Positions 43,960-56,100 of a DNA stretch of 64,000 nucleotides are shown here, piece after piece. The stretch comes from Telopea speciosissima. Its lineage: Eukaryota > Streptophyta > Magnoliopsida > Proteales > Proteaceae. The position numbers were made by a program, and so were the translations under genes. A model generated the notes under the pieces. It was not told where the DNA came from. It did no database searches and saw only the letters and a list, made by a program, of their open reading frames with translations. The stretch spans positions 38,479,871 through 38,543,870 of the forward strand of contig NC_057918.1 of assembly GCF_018873765.1 (NCBI RefSeq), given 5' to 3'. Each line of letters opens with the position of its first letter. Positions within the stretch are counted from its first letter, which is position 1.

Positions 43960-45248
43960 AGATATTACACCAGATCTTAGCCAAAAGGTATGAGAAGTTG
44001 CAAGATGAACTAAGCCATTCCAAGTATTGTTTTAGGTATAGGTATCATTATTAATTATGACTGATACCGATACGATATCAATATGTATCATTTGTATTGG
44101 CCAAAAAAATAATCTTTTTTGAATTTTCGATCGATTTAAGCTGATACCATCCGATATGTAACAATATCATATCAATATTGGCTATGACCAATATCGGAAC
44201 CAATATATCATGAACTAGAGCTTGTTAGAAAAACAACGCAATAGAATGACGATTCTGCAGAAGAAAACAAAGAGAAAAAGAAATCAAGCACAAAAGACAA
44301 TGATTTTACGTGGTTCACCCCCAAGAAGGAAGGCTACATCCACGGCCGAGCGATAATCTGAAACCACTATTTCTATGAAGAAAATACTAATCCTCTCACC
44401 CATCTCTTAAAGAGATAACCACAATATATAGGAAAACCCTAACCCACGAAAGTACAAAACTTCCCCCAGAAATCCACCCGGTTTGATTTGAGATACGAAA
44501 CAGCATAGGGCGAAATACATATCAAATCGAAGATCTCTGTGAGCTCTTCAGGCTTAAACGCTTTTGGTGCTGACGTATGCATTTTTTAACCATTTACGTG
44601 CATTTCGAAAGCGAAACACCCCGCCAAAGAAACACCACAATATTTTCTGAATTAAAACTGAGATCAAGGTTCACCAATAATAGAACTATGATTCCAAGTC
44701 AATGAAGAAACTCCATGGCCATGATTAGCATCGAATACGAATATATTAGTTCCCCTTCTACAATCAAATTTCGAAAATGAAGTTCAGACATTATAATCTT
44801 CTTGTCATCTCCATTGAGGCTGTGACTCCAATACGACCAAAATAGATATCAATAATGCATTGAATATTATTTCCGAAATTGGCTCCAACAACTTCTGATG
44901 GACCTGGAATGCTCTAGCTAGGAAAAGGAAAGTACTTATCTTCAGCTTTGGATGTGTCGCTTGGAGTCTGGTTTCATTAGAATTCTCATCGTTGGATAGA
45001 GATCGAGGTTGCTTAATTTTTGTATTTCTTAGTTATTTCCAAGTTTTCTTGGACTTAATTAAGCAAAAAGACATGTATTGTCATGAAACCTTATGACATG
45101 TACTGTCACGAAACCGTATGTGCCTGAAATTTGGTCATATCTATCCCAACTCTGTGTCAAGTTTCAGTCCAAACGGAGTTTTATACACTTCGTGGTATAG
45201 TTTGAAAATTTTGTTGAAAAAATAATAATACTATTATACCAATGAACG
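43960..45248. other. Repeat-derived sequence, including an LTR-like segment
   Basis: Around 44030-44220 is a run of cgatatcaatat-type words like those at the window start and near 58,700. From 44222 (tgttagaaaaacaacgc) the sequence contains ttacgtggttcaccccc, a phrase common in plant LTRs, suggesting a solo LTR; its other end was not located. No gene. Confidence 0.4.
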
Positions 45249-45395
45249 TTAAAGAAGATAATACAATATAAGGTGGGCCATATAAGTAATTAATCCAAAT
45301 TTAAGCAAGTAGTTGAATTTGATTGGGTCCGACTTCTGAACTGCTCCCACCATAAAAGTTAAAGAAGATAATACAATATAAGGTGGGTCATACGA
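45249..45395. repeat. Spaced direct repeat
   Basis: gttaaagaagataatacaat with the next ~17 bases (ataaggtggg and onwards) occurs at 45248 and again at 45358, a period of 110 bp. Confidence 0.7.
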
Positions 45396-45625
45396 TAGAT
45401 TAAAACCCTAAAATTTATCATGTGATCAATCTATATATTCCTTCATATATCAGGATTGGCTACATCAACCCTCCTCCTTAGAGTCAATATTAAGCCCGAT
45501 ACATGATGACACAGGGTTTGAGCGATACATGAGAGGATCATCATAACGCAATCGCCAACTAAACTACCATGTATAGCACACAACGATAGCACATGGAAAG
45601 AAGCTATCCACACATCTATAGTTTT

Positions 45626-45752
45626 AGGCTGTGTTTGGTATGCATTCTTGAAATAGATTCTAGATCGATTTCACATTCTCGGACGATAAAAACAACTACT
45701 TTTAGCATGCAAGAATGCGAAATCAACCTAGAACGCATAGCAAACTCTACCT
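45626..45752. mobile_element. hAT-like MITE
   Basis: The arms aggctgtgtttggtatgc and, inverted, aggtagagtttgctatgc pair and continue inward (gatcgatttcacattct against ggttgatttcgcattct). The 7-bp flanks TAGTTTT occur at 45619-45625 and 45753-45759. Because the element is a near palindrome, both strands show a similar small ORF, which is an artefact. Confidence 0.72.
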
Positions 45753-45888
45753 TAGTTTTCCATATTTTAGGCAAGTGGTTGAGTCTGATTGGGTTGAAAG
45801 TCAACTATGAGTTGAATTAGTAACAAGAATAACATATCTATAAAACTTAATCATAAAGTGAGCTACTCCCACCATAAATCTAAGGAAT

Positions 45889-46112
45889 TTTTCTCCCCTC
45901 AGGTTCCTTGCTCGATCAGGTTCGTAGGTTCCTCTCATAGAGAGGGCAAAAATGACGACCTCACCCCACCCGGGCAGTGTGTTCGGGCAGGGGTGAGGTC
46001 GTCATTTTTGACCCCCTATAAGTGGAACCTACGTTGACCGGACAGGGAACCTGAGAGGAGTTAGATTCAAATCTAAGATCTGCGGTCAGGGGACCTGAGA
46101 GGACTTAGATTC
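45889..46112. mobile_element. Mutator-type MITE, copy 2 of the 28122 family
   Basis: Arms with ctcccctcaggttcc and, inverted, tcctctcaggttccc; the centre repeats gacgacctcaccc and its inverse, with gggcaggggtgaggt as in the copy at 28122. The 9-bp CTAAGGAAT occurs at 45880-45888 and 46113-46121 (identity continues three more bases). The right end carries an extra partial repeat of the terminal sequence. Confidence 0.75.
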
Positions 46113-46856
46113 CTAAGGAATTTTCTGTGAGATCTCATAGGTTACCTCCATGGCCCATGGAATGAATTAACTCTCTCCCAAGAATTCTCAATTCTTCTCA
46201 GTTTGCTTTTAGCTTAGCTTAAGCAACTCATATTGGGTTAGGTCAAAATTTTAATTAATCACATCTTTGTTTCAGTTCCTTTGAATTGGTTTGGCCCCAA
46301 TTAAGATTGTACATGAAGTGACCCAGTGAACATAGATCCTTTAGAAGATCAATAAAGGAAAACAAAAAAACAAAAGTGATAAAGAGAGGATCACCAAGGT
46401 CAAAAATCAGATCAGACGTAATCTTATATATTCCCAGACAAAATAGAGACAAGCTTCTTTCTCATGTTCTGATCTAGCTCTATCCACCGAAAGCAAGAAC
46501 AGTGTTCCCCTAGACTCCATTTTGCTCTAGTGTGGGGGTGTACCAGACAAGTCTAAACAAGCGTGCTATACATGCGCTAGAGACTTTGTTTTTAATTCAT
46601 TTTTCATGCACATATAGAACCCTTTCTTTCTTTCTTTCTTTTTTTTTGTTTTTTGGCTATGATGCCAAGGTCAATTAGATGTGATTTCTTATGACAAGTT
46701 GACCACAATCCTTCAAAATATTTGTTGTTCAGAAGAAACCCATTATTGAAAAAACAAACAGAAAGTATAGAGTAGGGTTACTGGGTATCAAAACCCTAAT
46801 TAGATCCATTATGATTAGGGTTTTCTTAGGTCAGAACTCCTAAGAGGTTGACCATT

Positions 46857-47103
46857 GAATTTTTTTTCTCTCAGGTTTTGTGTCCGGTATGGTGGTCTGG
46901 TTCCTCTTATAAGGGTGGGAATGACGACTTAACAGGTTTCGTGTCCGGTATAGTGGTCTGGTTTCTTTTATAGAGAGCGAAAATGACGACTTAATCTTAC
47001 TTGAGCAATATGTTTGAGCAGGAGGTTAGATCATCATTTCTGCTCTCCTATGAGAGGAACCGAATAACTGTATCGAACAATAAACCTGAGAGGATAATAA
47101 TCC
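46857..47103. mobile_element. Mutator-type MITE, copy 3 of the 28122 family
   Basis: Ends gaattttttttctctcagg and, inverted, ggattattatcctctcagg. The left arm contains a tandem duplication of the unit with gtgtccggtat(g/a)gtggtctgg and atgacgactta. The flanks GGTTGACCATT (46846-46856) and GGTTGACATT (47104-47113) match with a one-base indel. Confidence 0.72.
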
Positions 47104-47365
47104 GGTTGACATTAGGCAGGTAAGATCAGAAAGTAATATAAACGACAAGTCTGCAAGTATGAAAAGCAATGGTTTGGGCCTAGTTTTGCTTCAGAAACAC
47201 CCTTAACCAGCCTATGAGTCTATGAAACAGAAGCATCTCTTTATCTATATTGACTATATCTGGGTTTAAAGCTTTTTTAGGAGAAGCACCGGCATGGGGG
47301 GTCATGATGTAAAAAAGAGACCAACCAGTACTGTGAACACTGTAGGTGTGCTGAACAAGCAAAGG

Positions 47366-47366
47366 T

Positions 47367-47394
<28 letters not shown>
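47366..47394. repeat. (GA)n microsatellite
   Basis: About fourteen AG units in a region with no recognised gene. Confidence 0.9.
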
Positions 47395-47397
<3 letters not shown>

Positions 47398-48841
47398 AAG
47401 GGTCCATTCTTATGTTGTTGTTGGCCAAAGACACGCTTTGCTTTACTTTATCTTCTTAAACCTTCTCTATCTTCCTCCATATAAACAGGGAGTGGTGGTG
47501 GCAGCTGACATGGTGGGGTTTGGTTTTCCAGTGGAAGGACGTTCACCACCCCTGAAAGCAAAGTCCACATATTGCAATCTACAAATTCACGCAACATATC
47601 TGAGCTGGAACCTGAAAGAGTATTATATCTTTAGAGACATGAAGGGTCCATTTTGATAGGACCTGTGAGGGACCCATTGAATAGGTTAAGGAATTAGAAC
47701 TAACTAGACATGATTCCTTTTCTATGAGAAAAAAGCAATATTGGTTAAAGGTAAAAACAAAAAAAAAAAAAGTAGATAGAAACCCTCCACCCATATCTTA
47801 TTACATATATTACAATATAACAAGTGAAGTAAAGAACATAAAAAAGTAAAGGTCAGCAAGGAAGGGGGAGACAAAGTGGAAGAATGTTAATCTTTCTTAC
47901 ACCAAACTAAAGAGTAAAGAAGAAGTGAAAAATGTCACTACCACCCTCTCCCTACCATTTGACTTGGTTGTAGAGATCATCATAGATTATTGATTGATTG
48001 TATTTTATTAATTATAAAAATATATATATATATGAAAGAAAAGGGTCGGAGAAAGAATGTGAGAAAAGGATTATATGTCTGAGGTGCTTACACGCAATTA
48101 TACCGACAACACCAAATATGGCGCATAAAAGACTTTCCATTGTCTGTAAAGTCTATTCTTTTGTTTTTTTTCTCCATCTTCTTGATTTTCTTACTCTTAA
48201 ATCTCTTTTAGTTTTTCCACTTGGTCTTCTTATATTGGCATGCCTGGATTGGAGTGGATTTGAAGTCGTTGTTACCCTTATTGAAATTTATCTTCCTTTG
48301 AATTTTGAGTTTAAATCCTCGCCGCCTCTCTCTCTCTCTCTCTCCCTCCCTCTCTCTTTGTGTGTTAGTTTTCTACATCAAATGTAAGGATCTGGATCCT
48401 TTATTTCGGAGCTGCCCATATTTTCGTGCGCCTTACATATAGTAAGGTGGAAAAGATCACCTTATCCCCGCTCAGGTAAGGCGCTTGGGTAAGGCAGTTT
48501 TTTCGCCGCCTTGCTGTATCTGAGGTGCACACAGAAATAGGGGCTAGCTCCGCAGTAGAGAACCCCGACGCCCAATGTAAATGGGAGCTTTTAATTGTAA
48601 ATTTGTAACCACGTTGGTATGAATTAGACTGCAACTATGACCTTGGTTCCATTACATTGCAGTTCAAATGGAACTGAAAATTTCAGTCCAATAAAAAAAT
48701 TTAATGTCATAAAATACAATTTACTACAAAATGGTGCATGGAAATGAATTATTCTATTTCCTTGGCTGCCGGTCTTGTAGCTGCAAAATATTTTTCAAAT
48801 AGAAAGTGGTCGAGTCAAATCTATGTTAAACATCTTTGGCG
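47395..48841. other. No gene recognised
   Basis: Contains a (TA)n run at about 48018-48034 and a (CT)n run at 48326-48357. The stretch 48390-48600 repeats aaggcg/cgccttac words and resembles part of 60,690-60,870, a probable dispersed repeat. The 129-codon ORF at 47998-48387 ends in the CT run and has no recognisable domain. Confidence 0.5.
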
Positions 48842-48995
48842 ATGTTCTCTACCTGAGAGCACACGGGGGCGTAAGCTGTGCCCAAACACATGGGGCGGCA
48901 CAACGGCCATTTTGGTAATTCAGGGGGGTGGGGCGATCATTTCGTTCACCCCACATGTGTCTGGGCACATCCTGGGCTCCCAGTGCAGAGAACAT
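48842..48995. mobile_element. Candidate MITE
   Basis: Left arm atgttctctacctgagagc and inverted right arm atgttctctgcactgggagc, with gtgcccaaacacatg paired to gtgcccagacacatg. The interior contains ggccattttggtaatt; a related phrase (cggtcattttgcc) occurs near 60,270. No target duplication could be fixed. Confidence 0.6.
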
Positions 48996-51900
48996 TTTCC
49001 CTGAACATATAATCACAAGTTGATTATTAGTGAATTTTGACAATGCCATGTGCCAGACTAATGCCCACAGAAATTTTCGGGAAATAATCAACTATGTTTT
49101 AAGAATAGAGACCAATGAAAGAAATGGGTAAACGCCCAACTACTTGATTGAGATAGTCCACCAAATTCGTTTTGCGAGCTTCATAGTAAAAATAAAAAAA
49201 TATTTTATGAGATACCATGTTATTTCATAATGAAAATCAATTGGACATCAACCCGGCTCTGTAATTTTTGAGCAATCGACAAGAGTTATCCTAAAGTTGA
49301 ATTTTTAACTAATTTAATAATATTTATATTCTATAATAAAATGATTGATGGATACGGACAATATGTGCACAAAATTTTGAGCCCTCAACTGAACCATTCT
49401 ATGATAAATTAGGGCCTAATTGGCTTTTCAAGAAAATCTTGTCTTATCATTATTGCAATGTGGGAGAGGATTCCCTACACTATCCAAGTGCAATTTTGAT
49501 CAAATAAGAGAGAACCCCCTTTGGAATTAGATAAAAGGGAAGGGGTATTTATGATATATCATCCCCTCACATGAATAGTGTGATATGTAAGGGGTGTGCA
49601 ATTTCATTTTGAGATGGCATTGTACAAAACTTTTTCCCTTGCAATATTTATTATTTACATTATAGAAAACATAGTTGAAAAACCAGTTTTTTCTACATGT
49701 CATTCTCTTTTTTTTTTTGGTAAATACACACTTCATTCTCAAAACCTATTGAGTCATGCGAATCATTTTATATATTTTTTTAATACCTTTCTGTTTCTCC
49801 TTCTCCGAGTGAGGAGGGACTGAGGCTATGGTTGCTTCACAGGTGATCAAGAAGAAAAGGGGGGGGGGTATCGAAGACAACAAACAAAAATTCTAGGGTT
49901 TTATTTAGCTGTAGATCAAACTTATGGTCTATGAATAGTATATGGTCTAATAAAAAAACAGACTTGATGAATTTCACATGACTCAGGCAAAACACCGAGT
50001 CAATAAAAACTTGAACTAACTTGCTGGGTAGGGTGTGGTCATTTCCTAAACCTAGGGGAGTACTCATGACTCCTGACTATGTTTCATGTTTTTTTTACTC
50101 GACTTGGGTGACTTGCTCGAGTCAAAACTTGATTTTTCAACTATGATAAAAAGTATGAACTTTTGTAGTTATAGAACTAAATGGCCAGATGTCTATTTCT
50201 TAAAGTGTTCAGATTCACAGAACAAATAGAGATAAGTCTACGTCTGATCTCAAAAGTAACGGCTTCCCAAATCTATTCTATAGAGGTCCATCTTCTTTTA
50301 ATACTTTCCCATCAAATATGATGAATGACATCACTGAAGGAAAGCTTTCCAATATAATCACAAATTGAGTTACCATAGAATTTTTTTTTAAGATCCACAA
50401 CCATTATCTTTCTAAATAGGAAGTATTATTCTTTGATGAGACAAACACCTATTGAGGACCCCTTTCCAAACATATATATTAAAAAAAAAAGAGGTGGTCC
50501 ACATTTTCTTGAGAATTTCAGCATATACAACAATTAGAGATACTTAGATTTCGCTTGAGAAGGAACTCCTAGGTATGAAGAGATAAGACCGTAGCATGTC
50601 AGACAGTGAAGGTTGTCTAGCTAGGAATGTTTAAATTAAATCAGACAATCTCAAGCCAAGGAATTTTTTGAGTTTCTATGGGGAAAAATGTGAAGAAAAT
50701 AAAAAATGTTAAAATTTTTAAAAAAATGTATTTGCAAACCAATATATTATGAGTGAATTTTATTCATCCTCTAAAGGGCAGAAAAGTGTCTTTCACAACA
50801 AAGAACTTGAAATGAGGAGTCTCACAACCCCAACCTCAGACATGGGAAGCACAAGACTCCCCTAATAATATAGTGAGTTGGACTATATTTTCAGATCTTC
50901 TTGTATAAGAGAAAGAACTTAAACATTGTTTCAAAAATTAAAATTGGAATCGGATCAGTCATGACCAGTTATACCCCATATCAAGAAAAATATTTTATAT
51001 TGAATATTAAGACTAGCAGGTGCTTGATGGGTTCGTTTTGAAGGAATCCAGTTTGATTCAGCCCAACAAATAGCTTATTGACAGTACATGTAAATATAAT
51101 TTACATTATTTACAGCATTAAGTGAGTTAAGTTAACCCTAAAAATTGTATGGATACTACCGATGTTCCATAGTAATGAGAAAAGATTGTAAGTTGTATGG
51201 TTAAAGGTGAAGCGATGACTTCACAAGAACTTTAGAGACCGTTTGGTTAGAGTTGGGGGAAATTCAAAACACAAAACATGAAGGTAATGGAGTTCGTCCA
51301 TATATACCATATAAGAAACAAGTCAAACGGGGTCACGATGATTGAAATACATCCCGTTTTGTGGGAATCGGTCGACAGGTCCCAATGTCTTGTCAGTCGA
51401 AACCGGTGGGTTAACCTGTCAACCAGATCAGGTCGAGTGATCTTTTTCGACTGGATCATGCAGGTCGATCTGTTCCAACTGGAATGAGGTTGAGAGAATA
51501 AGTAAGTTGAGTCGGTGGCCTATTGGAAGGTCGTGGCGTCGACCGGCAGGGCATGAAATAGACTTTTTAAGTTCGATTTGGCTCATTTGGGTCATTCCAA
51601 GAATTAGAGAAGAGAAGAATGAGGAAAAAAAGAGAAAAGAAGAAAAGGTAGATATGAGGCTTTAGGATCATTTCACGATTGAAAGAAAAGACTCTTGGAT
51701 TGAAGGGGGATCAGAAGGAACCAATGAAAGCTCTCTAGTTAGGGTTTTGAGCTTGGAAAGGTAAATCTTAAGCCCCTGCTTTTCGACTCTTTGAGTGTTT
51801 TGAGATATATAATCAATTAAGAAGTTCCCTAATAACATTGTTAGCGTTAAAGTAATTTAAAATGAAAGAAGATGAAATCTCATAGTGTTCTTGGGGAAAA

Positions 51901-52710
51901 GTAGCAAAACCCCTAGTTTAGGGTTGAGATTTTCCGTATAGGCCTACCAGTTCGATTTAGGGATCGAATGGTAGTGCCCAAATGCCCAAGTAGAGTTTTA
52001 AAAATAGGTTTTGTTGATAGTGGGAGAACTTACCTAGTATTCCAAAAGTATAAAATAAAGATTTAATGCTTATGAAAATGTCACATAGGGATCTAGATTG
52101 ATCCGAAAGGCAACAGAGAACTAACAAGTACATTGTTTAAGGAAAGTAGAGATAGTACAATTGAGACACAGACAAATGAGGGAACTTCTGTCATAGTATT
52201 ATATATAGTATCATTGTCGTTGAGATTGTTATGTTTATAAAGAAAATAAATGTTGTTTTGTGAATTGTTAAGTGAGACAAGATAAATAAGTGAACAGTAG
52301 AGCACAGAAAAAAGAACTGAAACTGAAGGTTTCATCAATGCTTGTTTCAACAAAATGAATGAGAAGGATAATGGGGTTTCTCAATGTCTACCCCACTAAT
52401 ATGAGGGACAATAGGGATTCTATCGAAGTCCAACTCACCCTGGAGTTGAGATAAACAATGTGGGCTGGAAGTGGAATAAGTAAAGAAAACAAAGGATCAC
52501 CAGAGGTTCAAGAAAAGCGATGTAAAAGAAAAGAACAGTAAAGACCCAGTGACAACCAACCATTTCTAGTAGGTTTTAGGTATTGGATGAGGTACACAGA
52601 GATTATGTCATGATCCTCCTCAGAGTTATGACATCCGAAAATAGGGGCAGTCATGTGCCTACAGAGATAGGTATATTTTGAGATCTTTCCGGAGTTATGA
52701 TGTCTGGAAT
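48996..52710. other. Long region without a recognised gene
   Basis: AT-rich sequence with short ORFs only; none shows a known motif. A run of G at 49,859-49,868 and several A or T tracts are the only striking features. The part from about 51,500 to 52,710, together with 57,735-58,450, may be an older element into which the Copia element inserted, but I found no diagnostic motif. Confidence 0.4.
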
Positions 52711-53131
52711 TGTAAAGGATATAGATTCCACGTCATCTACTAGTAGTAACCAGCTGGTCAATACGCCCATAATATCTACTCAAGATCAGAAAGAATCCAA
52801 TCAAGCAAGTTGGAATATCAATCACGGCAATCAACCAAGCTGGAATATCAATCAAGGCAATTATCCTAAAAATTACAGCAAGGATATCAATCAAATCTCT
52901 TGGAGTATAAATCAAAGGAATGACAGCAGGGGTACTTCCTTAAATGGAATTTCTAATCTTGTAAAGAATCCCTTACAATCCTTATTTAAGGATATGTACA
53001 CAAAGAAGAATGTAACGTGAAGATCTTCTTAGCCGTGGACGTAGGTCTTTCTTGACTGAACCACGTTAACCTCTTGTCTATTGTCTCTCTTCTCCTTTTC
53101 TTCTTTCTACCTTACTGTGTCTTCTTTAACA
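52711..53131 (+). repeat. Copia 5' LTR
   Basis: 421 bp with a 30-bp internal duplication near 52,800-52,860 relative to the 3' LTR. It includes an as-1-like ccacgtcatc near the start and a CT-rich end. Its last base is the A of the gag ATG. Confidence 0.92.
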
Positions 53132-56100
53132 TGGCATCAAAAGCAGAAAACGATTCCAGGGACTCTCTTTCTTCCACAATTCTTCAACCCTCACCCACCG
53201 CTGCCCTTGGATTCCCATCTCTGAATACCTTTTTGTCCATCAAGCTAAATGACTCTAACTACCTTCTCTGGAAGTCATAGCTTATACCTCTGCTAAAAAG
53301 TTATAATCTCTATGAAATTGTGGTTGGGACTTCTGTGTGCCCTCCATCGAACCTCCCAGCTATTGACGTTGCTGCTTCTTTTGAAACCGTTCCCAATCCA
53401 GCATATGCTTGATGGGTTCGTCAAGATCACCTACTGATGTGTTGGCTAATAGCCTCCATGACTGAAATCGTGCATGCCCAGATTGTGGGTTGTTCCACTT
53501 CTCAGGAGGTTTGGTCCACTATTGAGCGCTTATACTCCACCTCCTCTATAGCGCGCATCCTTCAGCTTCGGCTCCAAATACAAAACTTCAAGCGTGGAGG
53601 TTCCACCATTCATGATTACCTGCTGTAAGTTAAAACGATTGCAGACCAACTTACTGCTGTTGGATAGCCGATCTCAAATGAGGACCTCTGTCTCTACGTC
53701 CTCAATGGTTTAGGACCTGAATACTCTGCCTTCGTCACCTCGATCTCCACTCGAGAGATGCCTGTTCACTATGCTGATCTGCAAGGTATGCTCCTTACTC
53801 AGGAGATACGCTTTCAGGCTGAGACGCCCTCCATTGACATTGCTGCCCCAATGGCAAATCAAGCCTCCCACACTTCCACTACAATTCGTGGGGGGTGCTT
53901 CTTTCGTGGCTCAAATCAATCTCATGGCCACTTTGCAAACCAAGGGCGTTCTCCACGAGGTCGTTCTTTTGGTTATCGCTCCCAGGGGGTCTCTTCCCCT
54001 GATCAAGGTAATCCCATTGCATGCCAGATTTGTGGGTGTGCTGGTCATAAGGCACTAGATTGCAGACAACGGTTTAACCATGCTTTCCAAAACGGTTTTA
54101 TTGCCCCACCAACTGGAAATTTTCTGATTTCTCGGCACCCTCGGCTGATGATAATTGGTGGTTTCCCGATTCAGGCGCATCCCATCATCTCACTGCCAGT
54201 TTAGAAAATCTCCACCTCTCACAGCCATACACCAGAACTGATCAGGTGCAAATTGCAAATGGTTCAGGCCTGCCGATAGCAAATACTGGTAATGCTACTA
54301 TCGCAACCACTTCTAAGCCTTTACTTCTCAATAATATTTTGCATGTTCCTGGGGTTGCTAAAAATCTTTTATCTGTGGCTCAATTTACTCGCAACAACAA
54401 TGCTATTTTTGAGTTTCATCCTGACAGTTTTCTTGTGAAGGATTGTGCAACGGGGACCCGCCTGCTCCAGGGCAAGCTTAAGGACGGTCTTTATCAAGTT
54501 CTCTTGAATAAAAATAAGGCTTCAGTGAATAAAACCTTCCCACAGGGCATGATTGGAGAACGCACTTCTGTTTCTCAGTGGCATAATAGATTGGGTCATC
54601 CGGCCCTAAGAACTGTTGCAAATGTTATTTCTCATTTTAATCTTCCTACTTCATCAAATAAATATTTTAATGTTTGCGAAGCCTGCCAGATGGGCAAAAG
54701 CCATAAATTACCATTTAAATCTTCAGATTCAAGGTCCATTGCTCCTCTTGATTTAATATTCTCAGATGTTTGGGGACCCTCCCCCATTACCTCAATAGAA
54801 GGCTATCGCTATTATGTCAGTTTTTTGGATGATTATAGTCGCTTTCTATGGTTGTTTCCTTTAACTGTGAAATCTGAAGTATTACCTGTTTTCCAGAAAT
54901 TTCAAGCACTCGTTGAGAATTTGTTTACCCGGCACATAAAACGTCTTCACACAGATTGGGGTGGGGAATTTAGATCCGTGTCTACTTATCTTTCTCAAGT
55001 TGGGATTGAGCATCGTTTATCATGCCCTCACACGCATGAACAAAATGGGATTATTGAACGCCGTCATAGACATATTGTCGAAACGGGATTGTCTCTGCTC
55101 GCTCACAGGTCGGTTCCACATACTTATTGGCCTCATGCTTTTGAAATAGCGGTTTTCCTGATCAATAGACTCCCCACCCCTGTTCTCAAGGGCGTTTCCC
55201 CTCTATATCAGCTTTTTGGAATCCAACCGGCTTATGAACAATTAAGAGTTTTTGGATGTGCATGTTATCCTCTACTTTGGCCATTCAATAACCACAAAAT
55301 GGATTACAGATCATAGGTGCATGTTTTCCTTGGTTATAGCTCACGCCATCGGGGAAACAAATGCTTCAACCGAAAAAGTGGGAAAATTATTGTTTCTAGA
55401 CATGTCATTTTTTATGAAGAAAGATTTCCTTTTGGAAACAGCCCATGTCTAGACCCGGGCCGATCACAAGCTGAACCATCTTTGCTGGACCACCACCTTT
55501 GGCTTCCTGGTTGTGTGAGCCATTATTTCCACACACCCCTCCACCGGTTCCCCAAATCCCTGTGTCTCCATCAATTCAAGGACAGCAAGATGGTCCTTCC
55601 CTCATGCCCATTGTGCCAAGCCCCGCTATCTCCTCAACCCCTTCCATGGCCTCCCATGAGCCAGCCGAATCATCAGCAAATTCTATGCCATCTATTGATT
55701 TGCCTGTGGACAAGCCTTCCACAAATACCCATCGAATGATCACTCGTACAAAGGATGGTACTCGAAAACCTAAGGTTTTTTTGACTGATGTGAAGCCTCT
55801 CTCAATTGAACCTACAAACTTTACCATTGCAAATAAATTTCCAGAATGGTGCCAGGCCATGGATAAGGAATTTAATGCCCTTTTACACAACGGCACTTGG
55901 ACCCTGGTTCCACGCCTTCCTTCACACAATGTTGTCGATTGCAAGTGGGTTTTTCGCATCAAAAGAAAGCAAGATGGGTCAATTGATCGTTATAAAGCTA
56001 GATTGGTCGCCAAGGGCTATAACTAGCAAGAAGGGATTGACTATAATGAAACTTTTAGCCCTGTCATCAAGCCAACTACAATCCGGCTCGTCTTATCCAT

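Noticed and set aside
45593-45820. Overlapping ORFs on both strands with similar peptides
   Set aside because: The similarity comes from the near-palindromic MITE at 45626-45752.
47998-48387. 129-codon ORF
   Set aside because: It runs through T-rich sequence and ends in a CT microsatellite; no domain is recognisable.
52697-53020. 107-codon ORF, with a near copy ending at 57623
   Set aside because: It lies in the LTRs of the Copia element and repeats because the LTRs are duplicates.
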